Position numbers and translations under genes: made by a program. DNA of 64,000 nucleotides from Bog-793 sp963761425 (GTDB lineage Bacteria > Actinomycetota > Acidimicrobiia > Acidimicrobiales > Bog-793), in contig CAVXGQ010000004.1 in assembly GCA_963761425.1 (NCBI GenBank), forward strand, positions 372,001 through 436,000, written 5' to 3'. The notes beneath the pieces are model-generated. The model did no database searches. It worked only from the letters and a program-made list of their open reading frames with translations, and was not told the origin of the DNA. Positions 23,204 through 30,766 of this stretch are shown here, one piece after another. Each line of letters starts with the position of its first letter. Position 1 is the stretch's first letter.

Positions 23204-24639
23204 GCCCGGCCGAAAACCAGCCGGCACCCGTACTCCGACGGCCGGCCGCAGGCGACGCAGCGGCCGGTCTCCGCGGTTCCGTCGCGGGGGATGCAGCGTG
23301 GCGTGGCACCGGTCCGCTCCTGGATCGCCGTCTCGCAGGCGGGATCGCCGCACAGCAGCGCCCAGGCGAAGCCGGAGGCGACCGCCTCGGCGAGTTCGTC
23401 GAGGGTGTCGACCGTCGAGCTGTGCGCCTCGCGGTAGTCCTTCGCCCGCTGGAACAGTGCCTCCTGAAAGGCGTCGAGGCGCCGGGGCATCTCCGCGGCG
23501 ATATCGGCGAGCCGAGCTGGCGTCTTGTCGCCGGTGAGCCGGTCGACGACGATGGCGCCACCGACGGCGAGATCTCGAGGGCCGAGCTCGATCCGGATCG
23601 GCACGCCCCGCAGCTCCCAGTCGTTGAACTTGAAACCCGCCGACACGTGGGTGCGGGCGTCAAGGTGGACCCGGACCCCCTGGCTGGTCAGCTCCTTGGT
23701 CAAGGCCTCGGCGGCCGCGACGACGTCGGCGAGATCCCCCTCCTTCCCGATGGGCACCACGACCACCTGGTGGGGGGCGATCCTCGGGGGGAGGATGAGG
23801 CCCTGGTCGTCCCCGTGGGTCATGATCACCCCACCGATCATCCGGGTGCTCATCCCCCAGGACGACGTGTGGCAGAAGGCGCGCACGCCGTCGGCCCCGG
23901 TGAAGTCGATGCCGAAGGCCTGGGCGAAGTTGGTCCCGAAGTAGTGCGAGGTCGCGGCCTGCAGCGCCCGGCCGTCGCGCATCATCGCCTCCAGCGAGAC
24001 GGTGCGCATCGCCCCCGCGAAGCGTTCTGAGGGCGTCTTGTCCCCGACGAGCACGGGCATCGCGGCGAAGCCCTCGGCGACCGCCTGGTAGAAGTCGGCG
24101 GCGACCATCATCTCGGCGACCGCGTCGTCGGCGGTGGAGTGGGCGGTGTGGCCCTCCTGCCAGAGAAACTCGGTGGTGCGCAGGAACAGCCGAGGACGCA
24201 GCTCCCAGCGCACGACGTTCGACCACTGGTTGATCTTGAGCGGCAGGTCACGATAGGAGTCGATCCAGCGGGCGAACATCTCCCCGACGACCGTCTCCGA
24301 GGTCGGGCGTACCACCAGGGGCTCCTCGAGGTCCTCTCCGCCGGCGTGGGTCACGATCGCCAGTTCGGGCGAGAACCCGGCGACGTGCTCGGCCTCCCGC
24401 TGGAGGTGGCTTTCGGGGATGAAGAGCGGGAAGTAGGCGTTGTCGTGCCCGGTCGCCTTGATGAGTCGGTCGAGTTCGCCCGATAGCAGCTCCCAGATTC
24501 GGTAGCCGTACGGACGGATGATCATCGTGCCGCGCACCGGGCCTCGGTCAGCGAGCTCGGCGCGTAGGACGAGTTCGTTGTACCAGGCAGAGAAGTCCTC
24601 GCTCTGGGGGGTAATGCCGCGTTCGTTCCTTTTCGCCAT
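23197..24639 (-). CDS. proS: Prolyl-tRNA synthetase, short archaeal/eukaryotic-type
   Basis: This class II aminoacyl-tRNA synthetase charges tRNA-Pro. The 480-residue length and the lack of the inserted editing domain mark the short (ProS type 3) form. Visible class II motifs include IRPYGYRIWE, PLVVRPTSETVVGEMF, the FLRTTEFLWQEGHTAH block and SSWGMSTRMIGGVIMTHGDD. The anticodon-binding domain follows IAPHQVVVVPIGK, and a C-terminal zinc-like cysteine cluster is present (CGDPAC and CVACGRP). The frame is open to 24738, but ATG 24639 (MAKRNERGITPQSED) is the family-like start. It converges on asd. Confidence 0.95.
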   Translation of the reverse strand: MAKRNERGITPQSEDFSAWYNELVLRAELADRGPVRGTMIIRPYGYRIWELLSGELDRLIKATGHDNAYFPLFIPESHLQREAEHVAGFSPELAIVTHAGGEDLEEPLVVRPTSETVVGEMFARWIDSYRDLPLKINQWSNVVRWELRPRLFLRTTEFLWQEGHTAHSTADDAVAEMMVAADFYQAVAEGFAAMPVLVGDKTPSERFAGAMRTVSLEAMMRDGRALQAATSHYFGTNFAQAFGIDFTGADGVRAFCHTSSWGMSTRMIGGVIMTHGDDQGLILPPRIAPHQVVVVPIGKEGDLADVVAAAEALTKELTSQGVRVHLDARTHVSAGFKFNDWELRGVPIRIELGPRDLAVGGAIVVDRLTGDKTPARLADIAAEMPRRLDAFQEALFQRAKDYREAHSSTVDTLDELAEAVASGFAWALLCGDPACETAIQERTGATPRCIPRDGTAETGRCVACGRPSEYGCRLVFGRAY

Positions 24640-24832
24640 CGCCCGGCGGCTCTTTCGCTCGTCTGGCGCAACAGTTGCGCTGGGTGGCGAACGTAGCGGA
24701 TCGGCGACCGGACCCGCAGCCCGACGCCGGCACGACACGGCAGGCGCGGTAGGCGACCTGTCACGCTGAGTGAGGTGCCACCCACGATAAGTGGCGAGCG
24801 GACCGGGACCGCGGCGCGGTGTGCAGGGATTA

Positions 24833-24865
24833 CGGCATTGTCACGGCATTGTCACACCGGTCACC
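24833..24865. promoter_or_regulatory. Tandem GTCAC repeats upstream of the CHAP gene
   Basis: The 11-mer CGGCATTGTCA occurs twice back to back (24833-24843 and 24844-24854), followed by CACCGGTCACC, so GTCAC appears at 24840, 24851 and 24860. An 11-bp direct period is typical of OmpR-family sites; mycobacterial MtrA, which controls cell-wall hydrolases, is known to bind GTCAC-like direct repeats. The site lies about 130 bases before the CHAP start. The rest of 24640-24986 shows no gene. Confidence 0.4.
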
Positions 24866-24986
24866 TTGCGACGGGCGGGTGGCGTTTCGTACAGTCGCCC
24901 CGAGTCAAGCGGGCCCTGCCCGCGGCTTTCTGCGTCATTTATCCGGCGTTGTACCGCGGCACCATGCGAGTCGACGAGGGAGCGGG

Positions 24987-25873
24987 ATGCGAAGAGGACC
25001 GCTTGGCCGGTGGGTCTACGGCGCGATGGCCTTGTCCATCGCGTTTTCGCGCCCGTCGTCTTGTCGGGTGCGTCGCCGTCGACCGGCGCGGCGTCCGTTG
25101 CCGGGACGACACCGGCGTGGTGCACGAGCAACGGTTCGGCGGTGGTCGGCTGGACCGGAACCAAGCCCAACCTGCCGATCTGCGGACCCGGCCCGAACGA
25201 CGGGGGGACGTGGTCGGTCGTCGACCTGCCCGGTCCGTACGGCGCGGACGGCGTCTATTTCAACGCCACCCCCGGGTTTCAGTGCGTCGAGCTCGCCGAC
25301 CGCTTCCTCGCGATCGTCGACGGTCTCGCGCCGGTCTTCGCCAACGGTCAGCAGGTCGCCGCGAACTATCACGCCGCCTACGCCAACACCAGGCTCTACG
25401 TGAACGGCTCGGCCGAGGCCGTCGGTCATGCGCCGGTCGCGGGAGACGTGATCAGCTTCTCGGACGCGCCGGACTTCGACAGTTGGTCGCCCGGGCACGT
25501 CGCGGTGGTCACGGCGAGCGCGGTGGACCGCGCCACCGGGTACGGCACGGTGACCCTCGCGCAGGAAAACGTCGGCTCCGGGTACTGGATCTACACGCTC
25601 GACCTGGTCAACTGGCGTCTCGAGGATCCCACAACGGCGCCCAACGCCGAGTGGGGGTTCCCCTACGCCGAGTGGCTCCACGTCCTGCCGTACCAGAAGG
25701 CGTTCGGCGCGGCACCGGTCGCACTAGAGGCGCCCTCGGCAAAGGCCGAGGTCACCACCATGCCGGGGATCGCCGCGTCGTTCGGTCTCGGCGATCCCCG
25801 CGGGGCTGCACGCTGCCCGTCGATGCACCCCCTCAGCCGCCAAGCCCGGTGGAGGCTAGTCCCCGTCCTGTAG
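24987..25873 (+). CDS. Secreted CHAP-domain hydrolase, with an apparent frameshift in the signal peptide
   Basis: CHAP domains are Cys/His amidases or endopeptidases that cut peptidoglycan. The catalytic Cys is in FQCVELADRFL and the His in SPGHVAVVTA. The N-terminus reads MRRGPLGRWVYGAMALSIAF from ATG 24987 (with an AGGGAG ribosome binding site), then the frame breaks in the T run at 25044-25047. With one more T it would continue FAPVVLSGAS, a complete signal peptide, into TTPAWCTSNGSAVVGW. The downstream frame runs to the stop at 25873. One missing T in a homopolymer is the simplest explanation. The 3' end overlaps the convergent gene by 18 bases. GTCAC repeats upstream suggest control by an MtrA-like regulator. 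Confidence 0.75.
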
Positions 25874-26758
25874 GGCCTGTTTCAGGAGCTCGGCCTGAAA
25901 GGTGCGCTCCGCGGCCTCGGCCTTCGGTCCCGCACCGTCGCTGGCGGATTCGCGGGCCCGGGCCGCCGCCTCACGGGCGGCGGTCCACGCCGGCTCGTAG
26001 GGCGATCGGTGCTCGGCCCCCAGGGCGATCGGGCCCCACGGCGTCGGGATCACCGCCGACGGCGCACCTGGCTCGCCGGCCTGATGCTCGTCGACCGCTT
26101 CTTCACGTGAGCGCGCGTAGCGCGGCATCGCGAGGTGCCGCAGTGCTTCGAGAGCGGCGAGAACCGCCTCGGAACAGGCCGCGATGGTGGTCCAAGCCGG
26201 GTCGTCCAGGGCGTCGAGGTCGCTCCCGAGGTCCCCGCTCAGCTGGGCGAGCGCCTCGTCGCCGAGTTCCCCACCGAGGCGGTGCAGCCGGCGCACCGCG
26301 GCGAGACGCGCCAGCAGTCCGAGCCGTTGCTCGGATTCCGGGCTGGTGCGGTCGAGGATCACCCGGGCCTCGGCGACGACTTGTCCGAGCCTCGAACCGT
26401 CCGGCAGGGCCGTCGCCGCGGTGGCCTCGTCGAGCACGTGGGAGGCGCAGTCGAGGGCGAAGCGCGCCGCGCCCTCGACTCCCCAGGCCGTCTCGGCGGT
26501 CAACCGGGCGGACTGGGCCGTGACCATGTCTCGGGTTTCTCCCGTCGTCTCGAGCGGTTCGGCGAAAAAGATCCTCTGGTCGAGAGCGTCGAGGAGCGCG
26601 GCCGCTCGGCGCAGCACTAGTTCACCGCTGGGCGGGCGCGTCGGCTGACCGGGCGACGTCGTATCCCCGGTGACCTCGGGCAGGTTCCAGGAGATCTCGC
26701 CGGTCGCCGTGGTCTCGACGCCCTCGGCGTTGGTCGCGACGTAGAGACACTCGCTCAT
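25856..26758 (-). CDS. Unknown 300-residue, mostly helical cytoplasmic protein
   Basis: It begins MSECLYVATNAEGVETTATGE, continues with a Pro/Thr-rich linker and then long Ala/Leu/Glu-rich helices (about residues 45-210), and ends with another charged helix. There is no signal peptide or membrane segment, and no enzymatic motif is recognisable. Codon use matches the neighbours. It lies between the CHAP gene (convergent) and tRNA-Pro. I cannot assign a family. Confidence 0.65.
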   Translation of the reverse strand: MSECLYVATNAEGVETTATGEISWNLPEVTGDTTSPGQPTRPPSGELVLRRAAALLDALDQRIFFAEPLETTGETRDMVTAQSARLTAETAWGVEGAARFALDCASHVLDEATAATALPDGSRLGQVVAEARVILDRTSPESEQRLGLLARLAAVRRLHRLGGELGDEALAQLSGDLGSDLDALDDPAWTTIAACSEAVLAALEALRHLAMPRYARSREEAVDEHQAGEPGAPSAVIPTPWGPIALGAEHRSPYEPAWTAAREAAARARESASDGAGPKAEAAERTFQAELLKQALQDGD

Positions 26759-26824
26759 CGGGAAACTCCTCGCGGGACAAGTCCTCGGACTCTTGATCGG
26801 TCGGCCGTTCCGAGCTGACCGGAG

Positions 26825-26899
26825 TCGGGAAGGCGGGATTTGAACCCGCGACCTCAGCGTCCCGAACGCTGCGCGCTAACCAAGCTGCGCTACTTCCCG
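26825..26899 (-). tRNA. tRNA-Pro (anticodon CGG)
   Basis: On the minus strand the acceptor CGGGAAG pairs with CTTCCCG, the anticodon stem CAGCG/CGCTG encloses loop TTCGGGA (anticodon CGG), and the T arm has GGGTTCAAATCCC. The discriminator is A. Its 5' ten bases overlap the end of the CorC-like gene, whose TAG stop lies in the acceptor-stem junction. Confidence 0.95.
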
Positions 26900-27723
26900 T
26901 CGGACGGCGGGCCTGCGCCGTCTTCGGGGGCGATCGTAGCCGATGGGGCCTCGATGACGGCCTTGGCGATGCGCCGCTTGTCCATCCGCGTGATCCGAAA
27001 GGTCCAGCCATCGAGCTCGAAGGTTTCGGACTCGACCGGGATGTGACCGAGCGCGTCGAAGAGATACCCCCCGAGGGTGACGTAGTCGCCTTCGGGGATC
27101 GCGACGCCGATCTGGCTGGCGACCTCGTCGACGGCGCAGGCCCCGTCGACCAGCCAGCGGCGGGCATCGATGCGCAGGACCTCCGGGCTCGTGGTGCGGT
27201 CGAACTCGTCGTGCAGGTCGCCGACGAGCTCGCTCACGAGGTCGTTGATGGTGATTACCCCGGCAAACCCGCCGTACTCGTCGACGACCACCGCGAAGCC
27301 GCGTCGGCGTCGACGCATGTCACCGAGGATCTCGAGTGCCGAGCGCGACTCCGGCACCACGTAGGGCTCGCGCAGTCGCGCCGTCACGTCGGCGTTCGCC
27401 GAGATCGCCGGCGCGCCGGCGCCCTCCCCGGTCGAGGAGGGCACCTCCAGGTTGAAGAGGTCCTTCACGAACAGCACCCCGAGGAGATGGTCGAAGTCGT
27501 CGGTGTAGACGGGGTAGTGGCTGTGGCCGGACCGCCGCACGGCCCGCGCGACGTCGGCGAAACTCACCGGGGTCGCCAGCCCGAGGACGTCGACTCGTGG
27601 CGTCATCACGTCGCGCGCCGTCCCCTCGCGCAGGGCCTTCAGGCCGCTGGTGATCTGCAGCTCCTGCTCCGAGGGCGCGCCACCGCCCGCCTGCTGGGCG
27701 TGCCTGAGGCGCGGACGCCTCAT
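26890..27723 (-). CDS. CorC/HlyC-type protein: two CBS domains plus transporter-associated domain
   Basis: This 277-residue protein has paired CBS domains (about residues 38-165; ARDVMTPRVDVLGL, HSHYPVYTDDFDHLLG, GFAVVVDEYGGFAGVITIND) and the CorC_HlyC domain at the C-terminus (about 195-265). There is no DUF21 membrane part, so it is the soluble CorC form, thought to bind adenosine nucleotides and assist Mg2+/Co2+ efflux. Its stop codon falls inside tRNA-Pro, a ten-base overlap on the same strand. A separate membrane partner is not seen nearby. Confidence 0.88.
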   Translation of the reverse strand: MRRPRLRHAQQAGGGAPSEQELQITSGLKALREGTARDVMTPRVDVLGLATPVSFADVARAVRRSGHSHYPVYTDDFDHLLGVLFVKDLFNLEVPSSTGEGAGAPAISANADVTARLREPYVVPESRSALEILGDMRRRRRGFAVVVDEYGGFAGVITINDLVSELVGDLHDEFDRTTSPEVLRIDARRWLVDGACAVDEVASQIGVAIPEGDYVTLGGYLFDALGHIPVESETFELDGWTFRITRMDKRRIAKAVIEAPSATIAPEDGAGPPSDGK

Positions 27724-27790
27724 CGGGGGGCCGTCCGCGGGTCGAGGCGGTGCCGGAGGGCGGGGGACGCGGGCACGTCCGACTCGGCTT

Positions 27791-28207
27791 CTAGTGCGAG
27801 GCGACGGTGATCGGCGCGTACGACTGGTCGCGGAAGGTCCCGCCGGACAGGAGCACCTCGACAGCCCGGCGCAGCCGCACCGGGTCGAGGGGCTTCACGA
27901 GGTAGCCCTCGACACCGGTGCGCCGGGCCAGGAAGACGTCGGCGCGGCGGTCGAGAAGGACGAGCACCGGGACGTGCCCCGCCCGACCGCCGGATTCTTC
28001 GTGGGCGAGGTCGAAGGCGACAGCGAACCCGCCCATGTTCTGGACTTGGCTGTCGGTGATCACCAGGTCGGGCTCGAACTCCGCCGCCATGGCCCGCACC
28101 GCCTCGCCGGAGCGAGCCTCGCGAACCTCGTGCGCTCCGTCGTCGACGACGGCGGCCAGTTCGGCGAGCACGGTGGTCGCGTCGGCCACCAGCAGGATCT
28201 TTGCCAC
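27791..28207 (-). CDS. Stand-alone response-regulator receiver protein
   Basis: This 138-residue single-domain receiver starts VAKILLVADATTVL at GTG 28207. The acceptor Asp is in EPDLVITDSQVQNM and the Lys in GYLVKPLDPV. The acidic pair near the start is reduced (LVADA instead of EDD), so phosphorylation may be weak. There is no output domain, as in CheY or SpdR-type receivers. It follows the ArsA pair and lies in the same direction. No kinase is adjacent. Confidence 0.8.
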   Translation of the reverse strand: MAKILLVADATTVLAELAAVVDDGAHEVREARSGEAVRAMAAEFEPDLVITDSQVQNMGGFAVAFDLAHEESGGRAGHVPVLVLLDRRADVFLARRTGVEGYLVKPLDPVRLRRAVEVLLSGGTFRDQSYAPITVASH

Positions 28208-28223
28208 CGGCCCAAGGTAGCGC

Positions 28224-29291
28224 TCAGCCGATGAGGTGGCGAACGACGCGCAGCAATCCTTCGACGTCGTGCACGTCGCGGTCGAAAAATGGCACCCGCA
28301 CAACCGGCGAGGGCGCAACCGCCCCCACCAGCTCGGCGAGGAAACCCGTCTCCCGCTCGGCGATCGCCTCAAGCTCGGCGAGATTCGTGACGAGCTCGTC
28401 CCAGGCCGCACTGGTGGCGGTGCCGGCAGGCCCGATAGCGGGTGCCGCGCCGAATTCGGGATGGACCCGGTTGACGACGAGGGCGTCGATCGGCCCGTGG
28501 CGGCGGCCGAGCTCGTCGACGAAGAAGCGGGCGTCGACGATCGCGTCACGCCGGGGTGTGGCGACGAGGACGAAACCCGTCGCCCGCTCGGCGAGTAGTT
28601 GCTCGACCCGGGCGGCCCGATCCCGGAAGCCTCGCTCCATGCCTTGGAAGGCCTGGAAGAACGCGAGGGTGTCGTCGACGACCTCGGCGCCGGCGACGCG
28701 CGCGACGGCCCGTAGTACGAGCTGACCCGCGAGGCTCGCCGCGCGCAGATACGAGCTTCCCGGGGCGACGAACACCTTGAAGATCCGGTTGTCGAGGAAT
28801 CTCTGCACCCGATGGGGCGCGTCGAGGAATTCGAGGGCGCGGCGTGTCGGGGGTGTGTCGACGACGACGAGGTCGTAGGCGGAACCCTCGTGCAGCTCGA
28901 ACAGCTTCTCGATCGCCATGTACTCCTGGGTGCCGGACAGCACCGACGCGAGGTTCCGGTAGAGGCGGTTGGCCAGGATGCGTTCGGCCTGTTCGGGGTC
29001 GCGGGAGTAACGCCCAACGAGCTCGTCGAAGGTGGTCTTGGCGTCGAGCATCACGACGGTCAGGCGACCCGGCCACGGCCCGGCGACCTCGTGCGGTTCA
29101 TTCCCAACCCTGGTCGAGCCCAGGGCGTCGGCGAGCCGTCGGGCCGGGTCGATGGTGACGACGCAGGCCCGCCGTCCGTGGAGCGCCGCCGCGACGGCGA
29201 GCGCGGCCGCCACGGTGGTCTTGCCAACCCCGCCCGAGCCGCAGCAGACGACGACGGAGCGCTGGTCGACGACGGTGTCGAGGACGCTCAC
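28224..29291 (-). CDS. ArsA/GET3-like ATPase, second of a pair
   Basis: This 355-residue deviant Walker ATPase has the signature P-loop CCGSGGVGKTTVAAALAVAA, the switch DPARRLADALGS and the VVDTPPTRRALEFLD Walker-B-like block. Its GTG start (29291) overlaps the stop of the first ArsA gene (GTGA). In Mycobacterium a similar pair (Rv3679-Rv3680, BagA/BagB) forms a two-ATPase complex next to whiB4; this arrangement is the same here. These are probably not arsenite pumps, since no arsB lies near; the role is likely protein or metabolite handling in stress (inference). Cytoplasmic. Confidence 0.88.
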   Translation of the reverse strand: MSVLDTVVDQRSVVVCCGSGGVGKTTVAAALAVAAALHGRRACVVTIDPARRLADALGSTRVGNEPHEVAGPWPGRLTVVMLDAKTTFDELVGRYSRDPEQAERILANRLYRNLASVLSGTQEYMAIEKLFELHEGSAYDLVVVDTPPTRRALEFLDAPHRVQRFLDNRIFKVFVAPGSSYLRAASLAGQLVLRAVARVAGAEVVDDTLAFFQAFQGMERGFRDRAARVEQLLAERATGFVLVATPRRDAIVDARFFVDELGRRHGPIDALVVNRVHPEFGAAPAIGPAGTATSAAWDELVTNLAELEAIAERETGFLAELVGAVAPSPVVRVPFFDRDVHDVEGLLRVVRHLIG

Positions 29292-30292
29292 GGCAGCGCC
29301 TTGATACCCGCGGCAAGTACCGAGGAGAGCGTGCCGAGTTCCGCGGGACCCACCTCCGCGGTGAACAGATAGGGAAGTTCGATCCGCGCCAGCGGAAGCT
29401 GGTCGTCGAGGCGCGCCAGCTGCGCCAGCTGCACCTGTTGACGCCCGCGTCGGAAGGAGGCGGCGCGCCCGACGCGGTCGGCCAACGTCGCCGGGATCGG
29501 GGGTACCCCGGCGGCCGCCGCCGACTGGGCGGGGTCCTCGTCGAGGTGCTCCAGCACGGGGTAGCAACAGTTGACGACGACCGGTGCGAGGGCGACGCCG
29601 ATCTCGTCCTCGAGCCGGAAGGCGGTCTCGACCGCCTCGTTCACCGGGGTCTCCTCGGGGATGGTGACGAGGACGACCTGGCAGCGGGCCGGGTCGGCGA
29701 GCATCGCCACCACCTGGTCGGCCTGGGTCCGCAGGGGCCCGCCGCGGGCCGCATCGGCGACGCCGCCCGAGCTCGACAAGAGGCTCAGCGCGTGCCCGCT
29801 CGCCGGCGCGTCGAGGACGATGAGGTCGGCGACCTCCGCTTCCTCGAGCTGTCGGACCTTGCCGAGGAGGAGGACCTCGCGGATCCCGGGGATCGCGGTG
29901 GCGACGACTTCGAGGGCGCCGGAGCGCACCAGCCGGGCACCGAAGCGCCCGAGGCCGTGGCCGGTCAAGTACTCCAGCAAGGCGGCGTCCGAGGTGAGGA
30001 CCCTCGCCCGCACCCGCCCGGGGACCTTTCGCCGCCCCGGCCCGTCTCCCGGGGCCGCCTCCCCCGGGGACCTTTCCGGGGGGCGCACGACCGCCTCGTC
30101 GTAGCCGAGTTCGCCGGAGTAGCCGAAGAGCGCGGCGAGCCCGGTGGCGTCATCGAGCGCCACGACGAGCACGTCGAGACCGGCGTCGGCGGCGAGGTCC
30201 GCCAACGCCGCGGCGGTCGTGGTCTTGCCGACCCCGCCCTTGCCGACGACGAAGAGGATGTTGCTCCGGCCCACGAATCCGGTGACGTCCAT
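29288..30292 (-). CDS. ArsA/GET3-like ATPase, first of a pair
   Basis: This 334-residue ATPase has the P-loop FVVGKGGVGKTTTAAALADLA, LVVALDDATGLAALFGYS and the Walker-B-like LIVLDAPASGHALSLL. The middle (about residues 70-95) is Pro/Gly-rich and lower complexity than the partner. ATG 30292 (MDVTGFVGRSNILF) is the best start; the ORF continues to 30328. The stop overlaps the start of the second ATPase, so the two proteins are made in a coupled way and probably form a hetero-oligomer. whiB is divergent, about 195 bases away. Confidence 0.88.
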   Translation of the reverse strand: MDVTGFVGRSNILFVVGKGGVGKTTTAAALADLAADAGLDVLVVALDDATGLAALFGYSGELGYDEAVVRPPERSPGEAAPGDGPGRRKVPGRVRARVLTSDAALLEYLTGHGLGRFGARLVRSGALEVVATAIPGIREVLLLGKVRQLEEAEVADLIVLDAPASGHALSLLSSSGGVADAARGGPLRTQADQVVAMLADPARCQVVLVTIPEETPVNEAVETAFRLEDEIGVALAPVVVNCCYPVLEHLDEDPAQSAAAAGVPPIPATLADRVGRAASFRRGRQQVQLAQLARLDDQLPLARIELPYLFTAEVGPAELGTLSSVLAAGIKALP

Positions 30293-30487
30293 CCGGCGCC
30301 CGACACTACCGGGAGTGCGCTGCCCCAACGGCGGGATATGCGTCCTGGGGTGCCAGAACCCCTTGTCAGCCGAACGGGGGTGGCGGTAGCGTCACGGCGC
30401 AGCTGACCCGACGCGCGACCGGCCGCGGTGATCGGGCGCACGCCGCTGGAGCGGTCGTCCCCCTGGGGACGAGACGGGGAGGGGTTC

Positions 30488-30751
30488 GTGATCGCGGAGC
30501 GATCCGAGCAGGCCTGGTACCTCAAAGCCTCCTGTCGCGGGCCGCAGGCCGCCGTGTTCTTCCCGCCGACCCAGCCCGAAGGCAAAGAAGAGCGGCTCGA
30601 CCGGGAAGCCGCCGCCAAGGCGATGTGCGCCCTCTGCCCTGTTCAGCGGCCCTGTCTCGACTACGCGATCCGGATCCGAGAGCCCCACGGGATCTGGGGC
30701 GGGCTCAACGAGATGGAACGCAAGCAGCTCCTCGAGCGCCGCGCCGGCTGA
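30488..30751 (+). CDS. WhiB-family iron-sulfur regulator (WhiB4-like by context)
   Basis: This small 4Fe-4S redox-sensing transcription factor is unique to actinobacteria. The four cysteines are in SCRGP (Cys16 from the start used) and in CALCPVQRPC, a CxxCx5C cluster. The GIWGGLNEMER turn motif and the basic C-terminus (RKQLLERRAG) bind DNA or sigma factor. The frame opens at 30428; a GTG at 30488 (VIAERSEQAWYL) directly preceded by GGGGAGGGG is a more likely start. It lies beside a BagAB-like ArsA pair, as whiB4 does in mycobacteria. Confidence 0.93.
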   Translation: MIAERSEQAWYLKASCRGPQAAVFFPPTQPEGKEERLDREAAAKAMCALCPVQRPCLDYAIRIREPHGIWGGLNEMERKQLLERRAG

Positions 30752-30766
30752 ATCCCGACCGGTTCC

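Noticed and set aside
20881..24030. A single 1049-residue lysC-asd fusion protein
   Set aside because: The frame is open, but the middle section is nonsense, and the end is antisense to proS. Two genes with a frame error explain the data better.
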